Of a stretch of DNA of 64,000 nt, positions 24,701-35,046 are shown one piece after another; the stretch's first letter is position 1, and each line of letters begins with the position of its first letter. The notes beneath the pieces were generated by a model that ran no database searches, was not told the origin of the DNA, and saw only the letters and a program-made list of their open reading frames with translations. The DNA is from Gongronella butleri (lineage: Eukaryota; Mucoromycota; Mucoromycetes; Mucorales; Cunninghamellaceae), in NCBI GenBank assembly GCA_025201375.1, contig JAIWZP010000023.1, forward strand, positions 1-64,000, written 5' to 3'. A program made the translations under genes and the position numbers.

Positions 24701-25423
24701 CAGTAGTGGCGCCCCGCAAGGACACACCGACTTTTTTTTTTTTTTAAAAAAAAAAACAAAACAGAGGTCACTGCTGGCGCGCCTATGGCTGTAGCCGCGT
24801 TGAATCATTCGTACCGTGCCTGCGTCAAAAAGGTCTTTATGCCAGAAGCCAGACACTTGTAAGCAAAAGCCAGCTCCGAAAACTCCGTAAACGCGCGGAT
24901 ATTGCTTCGCGCTTTTAAGACCTTTTTATACGCCCCGACGACTACCCAGCCTTTGTCATGCGACTTTTGGATTGATGTCATTGAGGTGGTGCCGCAGCAA
25001 TGTTGTCATTGCCGCCTGCCAAAGGTTGGCAGACCAAATGATGGTGCACCTCGTAACTTTTTTTTGTGGCAGCTGTAGCTGATCGTTTGCTCGCCTGCAA
25101 GATCCTTATTAGAGTCCATCAGATGAATGGTGGCAATTGACAATCTTTCTATTAAATGTTAGAGGTGCAGCAGCTGCATGGATGCCAAATCGAGATCTTG
25201 CTGCGTCTACGCGCTTGGCCGGGGTTCGTTGGATCACGTGCGCGTCGGATCTGGCAGCTATTGGCCACATGAAACGCGTAAGCCATGTAAACAATGAGTC
25301 GCCATATGGCCATTGTCTCAGGATCATAAAAGGAGCGTGCGTGTGTTTTTTTTCTCTCTCTCTTTTTCACCCTTTCATTTATTTTTCGTGCTCTTCTTGT
25401 CATTATTTAAAAGTAGCGACAAC
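24701..25423. other. Intergenic, presumed MGST3 copy 2 promoter
   Basis: About 720 bp without a supported gene. A poly-T/poly-A pair near 24732-24755 could form a hairpin, and a pyrimidine-rich leader (25348-25372) precedes the MGST3 copy 2 start. Confidence 0.35.
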
Positions 25424-26208
25424 ATGGAGATTGTGGTCCCCAGAGAATATGTCTATGTGCGCAATAAAAATGGGACGCGGCGGCAGCGTGCTTGTGTGAC
25501 AATGCTCATGCTTTTTTTTTTTTTCCCCTAGGTCCTTGGCGTGTGTGCCGCGAGTGCGCTTCAGCTCGTATGGATGAGCGCAGCGGTGGGAGCGGCTCGC
25601 CATCGAGCAGGTGTGCCTTACCCAAATTGTAAGTCTTAAGCATTGAGCGGTGGCAGTGCCGGAAAAATCGGTCTGGAGCATCTGATGACTTTTTTTTTGG
25701 CAGTATTTGCGGATGCCAAGGAGGCGGAAAAGGATGAAAAGAAGCACTTGTTCAATTGCACGCAGCGTGTTCATCAAAACACATTGGGTAAGCACATGGA
25801 TTGGTATTGAAATGGTTGTCAACATGGTGCCATTGCGTGAGGATGGCCATGCGTCTCATTTGGCAGCTGACAGCAAGTGCACGGCGAATGGACCCGACGT
25901 GCCGATGAGATGGAATGGGCTCATTAACTTGCATGCTCATCCCCCCTTTTTTTATTGATTTTGGATGGTGTTGTTGGTCAGAAAATTTCCCCATCTTCTC
26001 AACGCTCCTATTGATTGGCGGTCTTGAGCACCCCAAAGCGAGCGCGATTGGCGGCGCGGTGTACCTTCTCGGGCGCTTTGGCTACGCGATTGGCTATCGC
26101 ACAGGCAAACCCGAAAAACGCATGCTTGGTGTTTTTGGCGCTGCAGGCTTGGTCACGATCTTGTATACGACCGGTTCATCTCTGTACCAACTTTACCACG
26201 GACATTGA
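25424..26208 (+). CDS. Microsomal glutathione S-transferase 3-like MAPEG protein (copy 2)
   Basis: Second MAPEG/MGST3-type membrane enzyme. Four exons: 25424-25456, 25532-25628, 25704-25787 and 25982-26208, giving 146 residues. It begins MEIVVPREYVYV, keeps FNCTQRVHQNTLE and the AIGYRTGKPEKR loop, and has four hydrophobic segments. Exons 1 to 3 are 33, 97 and 84 nt in both copies, so the two genes come from one duplication. Protein divergence between copies is clear throughout, so the duplication is not recent. Both copies run in the same direction with about 5.7 kb of repeat-rich DNA between them. Confidence 0.92.
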
Positions 26209-26809
26209 GGCGTCAGCAACAACGAAAGAAAATTAAGGAGATTTCCCAAATATGTGTGGCGCGCCCTCAAAAAATAAAAAAGTAGGGTTTGACGGACTTG
26301 ATTTTGCGATGGTGATACGACGACCTTCGTCAGGTGGGGTCGTGTGCTCTTGATTGCATCATGGTCGTGGTGTGCGCTTGTCCCCGGGGTTAATTGCGCA
26401 TCTAGGATTTACCAAATGGGGTCAAGGAGAGTAGAAATCGAGAAAAAAAAAGTGAGATGACAGGGACAACACGAGAGCAGGGACAACATGAGGAGCAGGG
26501 AGGTCCTATATTTCTTTGCTAATTGGCAAGTTGCCCAATGGCATGATCAAGCCACATTGATAATGGGGGGAGGGGAGTGCGCGCTTCTCTCGTCTCCTTG
26601 CTCCCCCAGGACGTGACCCTTGTGGGCACCATGGGTGAGCAAAAAGCAACTCCGCCTAATGATTCTACTCCTTTTTGGTCCCCGAGGGCGAACACAGCTC
26701 GTGCGACGCTGCCCCTGAAATTACGATGCCATCTCTTTTAATATAAAAAGGGTGGACAGCCTCATCGTTCCCAGGAAAAAAAAAAGAGATCTCTTTGTTG
26801 TATTAAAGA
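26209..26809. other. Intergenic region with TATA box of the phosphoesterase gene
   Basis: About 600 bp. A direct repeat around 26459-26500 (ACAGGGACAACACGAGAGCA followed by a near copy) and a TATA element near the right end are visible. No gene supported. Confidence 0.4.
26742..26750 (+). promoter_or_regulatory. TATA box of the secreted phosphoesterase gene
   Basis: TATAAAAAG, 68 bp upstream of the ATG at 26810. The same nine bases lie 64 bp upstream of the cysteine-rich protein gene and 77 bp upstream of the THI5-like gene, so this is a plausible core promoter word here. Confidence 0.55.
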
Positions 26810-27798
26810 ATGAAGCTCGCCACTTTGACATTGTGCTTTCTGGTGATGTTGATCCATTGCTGCCACGGCAAGCCCAGCAATGCTTCATCGACGCAGCATC
26901 ACGGCGGCGGCGGCGGCGGCATTGTGCGCGGCAAGTATTTCGATCGCGTTGTCATTTTCATCTTTGAAAACAAGTTTTACAAGTCGGTGATCAAGGATAA
27001 GAACTTTTCGAAATTGCACAAAAAGCACCAAGGCAAGCTGCTCACGAATTTCAAGGCCACCACGCATCCATCGCAGCCCAATTATGTAAAATATCTTTTT
27101 TTTTTTTTTTTTGTCGTCAATGCCGTGAAATTGACGCGCAACGTCCTCTCTCTTTTATTTTCTGCTATGCTTAGATCGCGCTGATCAGCGGCACGCCCGA
27201 GGGTGCCAATGGCGACAATGATTCAAACATCAAGCGCAAGAACATTGTTGATTTGCTTGAAAAGAAGAAGATTTCGTGGAAGACGTACCAAGAAAACTAC
27301 CCTGGCAACTGCAACAAGGCATCGGACATTGGCTCGTACGCGCGCAAGCACAATCCCTTCATGGGCTTTGTCAACATCAGCCGCAACAAGAAGCGCTGCA
27401 GCAACATTGTCAATGCCAAGCAGCTGGACAAGGACATTGCCGCCAACAAGGTGCCGCAGTACGTGTTTTACACGCCCAACCTCAACCACGACGCGCACGA
27501 CAAGAGCATCAAGTACGCCGGCCGCTGGTTCAGCAAGTTCTTGGCCAAGCGCATCAACAAGCCTGCTTTTAACAAGAACACGCTGTTTATCGTCACCTTT
27601 GACGAGGATGATGGCGGCAACGACTCGTCCAACCACGTGTACACGGCGCTGCTTGGCCCTGGCCTCAACAAAAAGTTTGCAAAGGCCACCGATGCGAAGA
27701 AATACAATCATTACTCGATTTTGCGCACCATCGAGGACAATTGGGGTCTTGGCGACCTCGGCCAGCATGATAAGGACGCCACCCTGCTTGCATTGTGA
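26810..27798 (+). CDS. Secreted phosphoesterase (acid phosphatase/phospholipase C superfamily)
   Basis: Predicted extracellular phosphoesterase of the family that holds fungal acid phosphatases and bacterial phospholipases C. Two exons, 26810-27085 and 27175-27798, give 299 residues. Residues 1-20 form a signal peptide (MKLATLTLCFLVMLIHCCHG), then a short His/Gly-rich linker. Family features are VVIFIFENKFYKSV near residues 46-59 (the usual EN-x-S/T-F metal-site region, with Lys instead of His), PSQPNYIALISGT split by the intron, and the acidic FDEDDGGNDSSNHVYTALLG motif. The small size fits the fungal acid phosphatase branch. Substrate is not deducible. Confidence 0.85.
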
Positions 27799-28089
27799 TC
27801 TCATTTTTCTTTTTCTGCACCAGGGCAGCTGGGCTGTCTCACCCTTTTCTCCCCTTCCATTCCTCTCTTTTTGTGTATTTTGTGTATGTATTTGTGACAC
27901 CAATTAAAAAAAAAGTCTAAATGTTGACCATGCTTGTTTTTTATTTATTTTTTTTAACTGACATGTTGACCCACCTTCTAATTGACAGATGGGGCGGGGG
28001 TATGGGTGGATGGAGATGTGAGAATTTTTGCAAAAAGAAAAAAGAGGCGGCGTTGTGTGACCGAGGAAATCTTGGATTTTTGTTCAAGG

Positions 28090-29873
28090 TTACACTGCGG
28101 CGACGGCCATGCCGAGCGTGGACCGTCGCTGTTCATGCCATCCAATGGCAAGGGCGGAGCATGCGCGCGGCCATCTTGCCAATTTGCCATAGATGTCGTC
28201 GATTTCCTGCATGAATCCAGCGAAATAATTCCATTTTGACGCGTCCTTTTGCGCTTCTGGGAAACCCTGGCCTGGCCAGACCATCTTTGGGTGATCCTTG
28301 TGCACGATGAACTCGTGGCGCATCACGAGGAACCGATAGCCCTCGGCATTGAGGTGTAATGCGTGCGATTGCTTGTCGCCGCCCTGGTTTTTAAAGCGCA
28401 CGTCGTAGAGCGGCGCCTCGCGCGGCACCACGTAGTACGGTTCCCATTGCGACTCGTAGCAGACCTCGTACGTGGCGGGCAATTGCGCGTCGCCGTGCAG
28501 ATGAGCCCACGTTAGGGCCATTTCTTTTCCAAGCGTGGGGCCATGGCCGGCGCCCGGATCCGTCAAGTAAGCGCGACCCTGCTTGACCCATGCAGCCATG
28601 TCGTCCATCGACTCGGGCAGTGTCGTGCTGTCCTCGCGCACAGCAAAGCATGGCACGACAATGGCCGTGCGCGACGCGGAAAACGACGATTCCGGAAGAA
28701 GCGCGTGAATGGACGCGTACAGTGACGGCGAGGGCGCAAAATCTGCGTCCATGACAAAAATAAAAGGTGTCGACGCTGCGAGAATCGCCAAATTGCGCAA
28801 ATGATTGATCGGATACGCGACGCGCACGCCGTTTGCGCGTGTTTCCGGCTTGACAATCACCATGGAAACCCGATCATATCGATCGATCCTGTTGTTCTGA
28901 TCCTCCAAGAAAGAATTGAGCGTGTCAATGTCCGAGGGCTCCGTCAGGTACCTGGTAAAAAAAAAAAAGGAAAAAAATACGTTAATTTGACGCGTCTTGA
29001 TTTTTTTCCCTCTCCACTTGCAAGGCAATGGCAATGGGACCTTTCCACGCATCAATGACATTGGCAAAGACAGGAAGACGATTGACAGTGAATTGGGTGA
29101 CAAGCGTCACCTTTTCATCGTCCAAGCTGGATCGGATCCACGGAAACACCAATTCTCGTTGTTGCTGTTGATCTGCGGAGTGCAAATGGGGATATATGTG
29201 AGCCATCCAGACGCCAACATCATGTTTCCGCGTTACCATTGTCCAAAAGTTCCTTTAATTGCGCGCCAATGACATTGAGACCGCCTAAAAAATGAAAAAA
29301 GGCGAAAAAGGTGAGAAAGGTGAAATTTTTCATCGATTTTTTTGTCTTGTCAAGCGGACCTTGGATTTTGATGGCAATGGTGTTCCTGCAGAGCATCTTG
29401 ATGCAATCTGTTTCCGTGTCTGGGGCAAGGCGGACCCAGTGTGGATCGTCGGTGAGGCCTGAATTCTCGTCCTGGACCTGTAACGAGACGTCGCAGCCCT
29501 GTTGGACGTGGACCGAGGCAACGTCACGGTACACGTGCTCTGGCGCGAGATCGGTTGCGTCAAAGAGTGTCTTGTTTGGTTGCGCTGTCCAAGTGATACA
29601 CTGCTGTGAAGGGTTGCACACGCGTACCTGGCAATTGTGCAGTGTTTCGTATGCTGGCTGGTCGCGCAGCGTCTTGTGTGTGCGTGTTGGCTGCGCGGCA
29701 GGTGTCTTGTTGGTAGCACTATGCCAATAAGCGCCCAGCGACACGATCAGCAGCACTAGTATAAAGAAAAGGCGCTTCGTGGGCCGATATCGCTTGTGAG
29801 GTACGCGTGGCCGCCATGCCTCGTGGACCTCCTTGTCGTAGCGCTGCTGAGGATGCGAGCGCTGATGAATCAT
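28090..29873 (-). CDS. LARGE/B4GAT1-like glycosyltransferase (GT49-type), type II membrane protein
   Basis: Golgi-type glycosyltransferase by family resemblance. Four exons on the minus strand: 29360-29873, 29237-29284, 29018-29172 and 28090-28938, giving 521 residues. A basic cytosolic tail (KRYRPTKR) and one membrane segment (FFILVLLIVSLGAYW, about residues 34-48) precede the lumenal part. The catalytic domain has NHLRNLAILAASTPFIFVMD followed by ADF, that is, the DxD-like metal site, then a long C-terminal region with YEVCYESQWEPYYVVPRE and HEFIVHKDHPK, which are typical of this family. The last intron uses a GTGGAG donor, and its acceptor was chosen to keep frame, so that junction is the least certain. 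Sugar and acceptor are unknown. Confidence 0.87.
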
Positions 29874-31974
29874 AGAAAAAAAAACAGAGGGGGAAGAGAG
29901 AGAGAAGAAAAAGAAATAGAAAAAAAGGGGCCGATCACTTGTCATTTCCCATTTTGGGCGCCGCAGCCAATTTGACACCTGATGCTTACCGTTGCATTTT
30001 TGCTCGCAAGGAACAACAGATGTCGCCGAGTGCCATGAGATTCAAAACAACTTCCTCTAATCACCAACTATCACAGAATTAGGCTAAATGGAGGGGTTTG
30101 CCTCCGATCGAGTGTTTCGAGTGATTCACGCGACGAGAACAGTGCTTCAGATGATGCAGATCGCGTCAGGTATTCGTTTGGGCCTATCCACGAGTCTTTA
30201 GGTCGCGTAGATGGCGAGCAGTGACCAGGATTAAAAATGGCCAAAATCCTGGATGACCCCCTGGCCAAAATTCAAAAACCGAAAAAGGTCGCTAGATCAC
30301 CACGAAACTCGGAGGGTAGCAAGATCATGCTTCCTTTGTCATTTCTTATGCTGACAAGGGCCGAGCATTGCATTGCAAGTCGAGGAGAAAATGAACGTGA
30401 AATCACGAAATCACCGTATATTCAATTCAATGCAAAAAATCGATGATGTGCTTTTAGCGGCCTGCAACAAAAATATCTCGCGCCTATGGTTCGTGCGCAC
30501 ACGTGGATGCCGGAGATCACAAGAAAACACGCTTGGCACGTGAATGGAAACGCGACGAAATTGTGTTTTTTGAAGGTGATCTTCGACGCGTTGGTACTCA
30601 GGAACTTAACAATCAGTACCCTACGTAATGCAGGCATATGGAACATTGAATGATTCTCTCCAAGGAAATGTGAACCGTCTGGCTGTAGCGCGTTTTGCTA
30701 TCCAAGGATGAGCATGTGAAATGAACACCTCCGAATCAGCATATTAAAATTTTCTCGAGATCCACAGAGTAGATTTCGCTGAAACTACCTTCATTGTGCA
30801 ATATTTGGTGGCGCCCACCATCCCTCAAAGTTTGAAGCAAATCCAAGGACATCGATATTTTTTTCCAAAATTTTGCCGCGCCGTGTTTGGGCTCCATGTC
30901 AAAACATCAATAACAATTTTCTCGGTAACCATTAGATCGATCGCCATTCTTACTGCACTGAGCATAATCAACAGAGACTTTTAAACGTGGACAGCATCTC
31001 TGATGCGAATTTTCTTAAGATTAATTCAGCAAGGCAATTAAACCGTGCAAAAAGGGCCAGTATTCGAGAATTGCTGGCGTTACAGCCATCCGACCTTGGT
31101 CAAATTCGCATAAGAGTTGTTTTTCAAGGACATTAAAGAGATGACAAAATGTTTGAGATCATCCAATTTCTCCGTTCGCAATGATATGATTGAAATGTCA
31201 TTTCTGAAACCGTGCAGTACGAGGTTTGCCAGGAAAATAAGAGGATTTGGCGTAATAAACACGAACCATCGGCAATCCAAGAGGCGTGGCATACTAGCAA
31301 AAGACAACAAGCTGAAGGCGGCCGCATGTCACTCCCCAGCCCGCAAAACAGAGTTTGCCAATTTTTTATCGTAGTGCTAGTTTATTAGACGAAAAAGCAA
31401 TCATTTGGCGGGAGATCTTAAATGAAAATGCAAAACGAGGGGACGGCTAACGATTGTTTCCCAAGAGGAATTCGGTTGACAAAACATCTGGTAAAATCAT
31501 ATTTTCTTAATTTTTTCACTTTTTTCTCGTGTTGTCATGTCTTTGTTTCGCATAAAGGTTCATCAAAAAATGTCATCAGATGCGGATCAGTTTGCTCTTT
31601 CGAATGGATTCATTTTCAGTCGCGAGCGAAAGAGAACTTGACCAGCAATGCTATTTTTAAAAGCTAGATGCTTGGTCAGTTGGCTTTTCATTCGCGCGAC
31701 GAGAACACGTGCATGTGATTTCGGTTACATTGGCAGGTTTCTGCGTGTTGCGCTTGAATATGACTGCTTTTTCGCCACGGAGCGCGTTAAAAAGGGTCGA
31801 AATACGATTATTTTGCAGATTTTGATATTTTTTTTTTGCGCAAAGAAACACAAAAGAACAAGCTGCATGATGGAATGGCTTACAAGGTAACTTTTTTTAA
31901 TTCAATCTGTACAGGTTTATAATGATATACATAAAATGGGGTCTAACAATGCCAATCTAAAATCCTCGACGCTC
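29874..31974. other. Gene-poor interval, nothing recognised
   Basis: About 2.1 kb between the glycosyltransferase promoter and the ILV5 copy 2 stop. AT-rich with scattered short open frames up to about 85 codons, none with a recognisable domain or a consistent splice model. It may contain old repeat debris, but I could not align it with families A to D. Confidence 0.35.
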
Positions 31975-33379
31975 TTAGTTCTTGCCAACGTTCTCGGGGC
32001 GCAATTGGCGGACGGTCTTGCCGGCGCGCCAGATTTCGGACTCGCGGATCTCAGCGAGCTCAGCCTCGAGCTTCTCACGGTAGTCGGGCTGGGAGTTGCG
32101 GTCGAGGGAGCGAGCGGTTTCGGAGCCGTCGCGGACAGAGGCGTACAATTGCTCAAAGACGGGCTTGGAGGCATCGTGGAAGGGGCGCCACCAGTCCAAG
32201 GCACCGCGCTGGGCGGTGGTGGAGCAGTTGGAGTACATCCAGTCCATGCCGCGCTCGCCAATCAAGGGGTAGAGCGATTGCGTGGCCTCCTCGACGGTCT
32301 CGTTGAAGGCTTCCGAGGGCGAGTGGCCGTTGGCGCGGAGAACCTCATATTGAGCCTGGAAGAGACCTTGAATGGCACCCATCAACACACCACGCTCGCC
32401 AAACAAGTCAGAGTACACTTCCTTTTCAAAAGTGGTCTCGTACAAGTAGCCAGTGCCAACACCGACACCAAGAGCAATCGTGCGCTCCTTGGCCTTGCCG
32501 CTGGCATCTTGCCAAACAGCGAAAGAGCCGTTGATACCACGGCCCTCTTGGAAGAGACGGCGCACAGTGAAGCCAGAGCCCTTGGGAGCAACGAGGACGA
32601 CATCAATATCTACGTAAAAAAAAAAGAAATAAATAAGATTCATGGGTTCAATTCATCGCTTTGAGAGATCAATTGAAACAATTGCTTCAATTGAGGCAAT
32701 GGACACGCGTCACGTCGCGTTTTTTCTCCATAGATAAATGGGCTTACCCTTGGGGGGAACAATGTCGGTCTGGTCCTTGTAGACAATGGAGAAGCCGTGC
32801 GAAAAGTAGAGGGTCTTGCCAGGGGTCAAGAGGGGCTTCATGGCGGGCCAGATCTCCTTTTGGTAGGCGTCCGAGAGCAAGTTCATGACAACAGTACCCT
32901 TTTCAACGGCATCCAAGACGGGGAACAAGTTCTTGCCGGGAACCCAGCCTTCCTCGACGGCTTGCTGGAAGGTCTTGCCCTCACGCTGGCCAATGATCAC
33001 ATTGACGCCATTGTCACGCAAGTTGAGGGCTTGGCCACGGCCTTGGGGACCATAGCCGAGCACAGCAATGGTATCATCCTTGAAAGTCTCCAAAAGCTTC
33101 TCCTTGGGAACGTCAGAGCGCTCGTACACAACTTCCTCAGTGCCACCAAAGTTCAAAGTCTTCATGCCACGGAATTGGACGGCAGGGGTCTGTAGAAAAT
33201 GCAACAAGAAATTAGATGATCAGCCCAAATGCCCTTTTGACACGACGCGTCTTGATTCAACTTACGGCAATGGCCTTGAGGGCGGATTGCTTGGCACCAG
33301 TAACCATAGGGCGGGCGACCATGGGGCGAGCGGCGCGCGAGGCAGCGCGGAGAGCAGTGGCAAAAGCACGAGAGGCCAT
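31975..33379 (-). CDS. ILV5: Ketol-acid reductoisomerase, mitochondrial (copy 2)
   Basis: Second acetohydroxyacid reductoisomerase gene, in inverted orientation to copy 1. Three exons on the minus strand: 33266-33379, 32748-33189 and 31975-32609, lengths 114, 442 and 635 nt exactly as in copy 1, giving 396 residues. The presequence, the GYGPQGRGQALNLRDNG cofactor motif and the C-terminal domain are all intact, so nothing suggests a pseudogene. Differences from copy 1 are few, for example in the presequence tail and near the C-terminus (FEQLYASVRDG against FEKLYQSVRDG). Intron 2 is also nearly the same as in copy 1, whereas intron 1 (76 nt) and the flanks are unrelated. Confidence 0.96.
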
Positions 33380-33769
33380 GATTTGGATTATATGTGTAAA
33401 AGAGAAAGGTGGAATGAAAAGAAAAAAGAAAAAAAAAAAGGTGGAAAAAAAGAAGCAAGGCTTTAAAAGGAGTTCCAGATGAGGTGATAAGACGAGTCAT
33501 CGGGCGGATGATTGGCCAAGCAGTGGCCTGACAGGTACGGCTCAACAAGCGGGATTGATCACCATTGCCCAATCAAGCACGATCTAGCAACCTTATCTGG
33601 TCAAGTAGACAGCAAAGCGCTGGCAGCCATCCTGATTGGATGACTCATTCTGTTTGCTGGTCGCAGATCGCGCCCTGACTGGTGCTTAGTGCGCTTTTGC
33701 GCCCGTATACATGTGATACCACTTTTATTTTATTTTATGCCTTTATGCAAGTTCAGTATCCTTGTTATT
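33380..33769. other. Intergenic, ILV5 copy 2 promoter
   Basis: About 390 bp with a pyrimidine-rich leader (on the minus strand) next to the ILV5 start and a TTTTAAAG element near 33463. No gene seen. Confidence 0.35.
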
Positions 33770-34439
33770 CTATTGGTGCTGCTCTTGCCACGCCGCCAGC
33801 CATTGCTTGACGCGGTCTACATTGCTCTCCATGTCATCCACTGAGTCACTGGGCAATTCCACGACAATTTCCGGCGCGTACGATTCGCGCGCCTCGTCTA
33901 GCACCACTTGCATGATTTCACACTCCATGTTCTCGTCCAATTTCTTCTTGTTGTACCCACTAATCGCCAAAAAAAGTCAAAGAGAGAAAAAAAAAGTGAG
34001 CTTTTTGCACTTTTTCGCCCTTTTTTGCCCATTTTTGTGATTTTCCATTTTATGCATGATCCGTGACGCGATTTTTTTTCATGCCGCGGTGGCTTTACCG
34101 TTGGACCATGCGGTCGTACAAGACGTGCGTTTGGGCGCGCAGGACGATGATCAAATCGAACCATCGCTCGGGGAAGAGTTCACAGGTGTGGTAGTCGACG
34201 ACAGCACCGCCCTCCTTGACCATATCCTCCAATTCGTCCAGCAGCTTGTCCTCGTCCAAGATATGGGTATCATATTCCTCCGAGTAACCCTCGTAGAACT
34301 GCTTGGCCTTGACAAGATCGCCAACGTTGATATGCTGCAACCCAGTCGCTTCCGCGATCATTTCACTTGTCGTCGTCTTGCCCGTGCCAGGTGTGCCTGT
34401 CACAAGGATATTCGGCTTGCGGCGATCCTCGTTGGACAT
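33770..34439 (-). CDS. FAP7: Adenylate kinase isoenzyme 6 / Fap7-type ribosome maturation ATPase
   Basis: Nuclear P-loop NTPase with adenylate kinase activity that is needed for final 20S to 18S rRNA processing in small-subunit maturation (knowledge of Fap7/AK6). Two exons on the minus strand, 34099-34439 and 33770-33959, give 176 residues, the usual size. The Walker A motif GTPGTGKTTT is at residues 15-24. Other family signatures are HINVGDLVK, VVDYHTCELFPERWFD and, at the end, RGYNKKKLDENMECEIMQ followed by the EARESYAPEIV block. It lies upstream of ILV5 copy 2 on the same strand and diverges from the RRM gene. Confidence 0.95.
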
Positions 34440-35046
34440 TTTCTAGTTGATCTTGGAAAAGTGTACAAAAAGAATAAAAAAATAGAAAAAAAAAGTGGAA
34501 AGAGACAAAACAAGACGCCGTCGCCCCGCGGCTTCCCAATTTGCTCATTCATGCGCCACGCGCGCTCCCGCCTGCATGGCCCTTTCTTTGTTTTTTTGTT
34601 TTTTTAGCAGCACCTTGATGCAACTGCACACTTGTCGCATGAAAAATGCGTAAAATCAAGATACGCACGCTCCAGCGTGCTCAATTGACCTGCCACAAGC
34701 CAAAAAATGAGTGCGAAAGCTTATGGAGGATTTGAGCCTTTTACTGCTCGTGCTTCACCACCGCTTGCATTGAATCAGAAATGGCGATGAGCAGCCGATT
34801 TTGCCGTTTCTTTTTTTGTGTTTTTGCGAAAAAAAAAATACAACGCATAGCTTTTTATGTCAATCATCGTTTGACAGGGAAAGCGATCTCAAAAGAGAAT
34901 TGCTGCGCGCGGGAAGAAAGCGGGGATTCAATTGCCCCGATAAAAGGACAAAGGGCGCAGTGGCCTTTATGCGTCTCTTTTTTGTTTACTCGCTCTCATT
35001 TTTTTTTCTATCTACTTGGCCCTTGGCCCTGGTGTGTTTTTTTACC
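34440..35046. other. Divergent promoter region between FAP7 and the RRM gene
   Basis: About 600 bp with poly-A/poly-T tracts. Open frames here extend the RRM gene frame upstream but read as low-complexity Phe/Leu-rich sequence. No separate gene supported. Confidence 0.35.

Noticed and set aside
27203..27907. Plus-strand frame of 234 codons overlapping the phosphoesterase exon 2
   Set aside because: Arg/Thr/Ser-rich product of a shifted frame; the real frame has the phosphoesterase motifs and a signal peptide.
29874..31974. Hidden gene or element in the 2.1-kb gap left of ILV5 copy 2
   Set aside because: I tried to align it with families A to D and to read spliced frames; nothing consistent was found, so it is only described as gene-poor.
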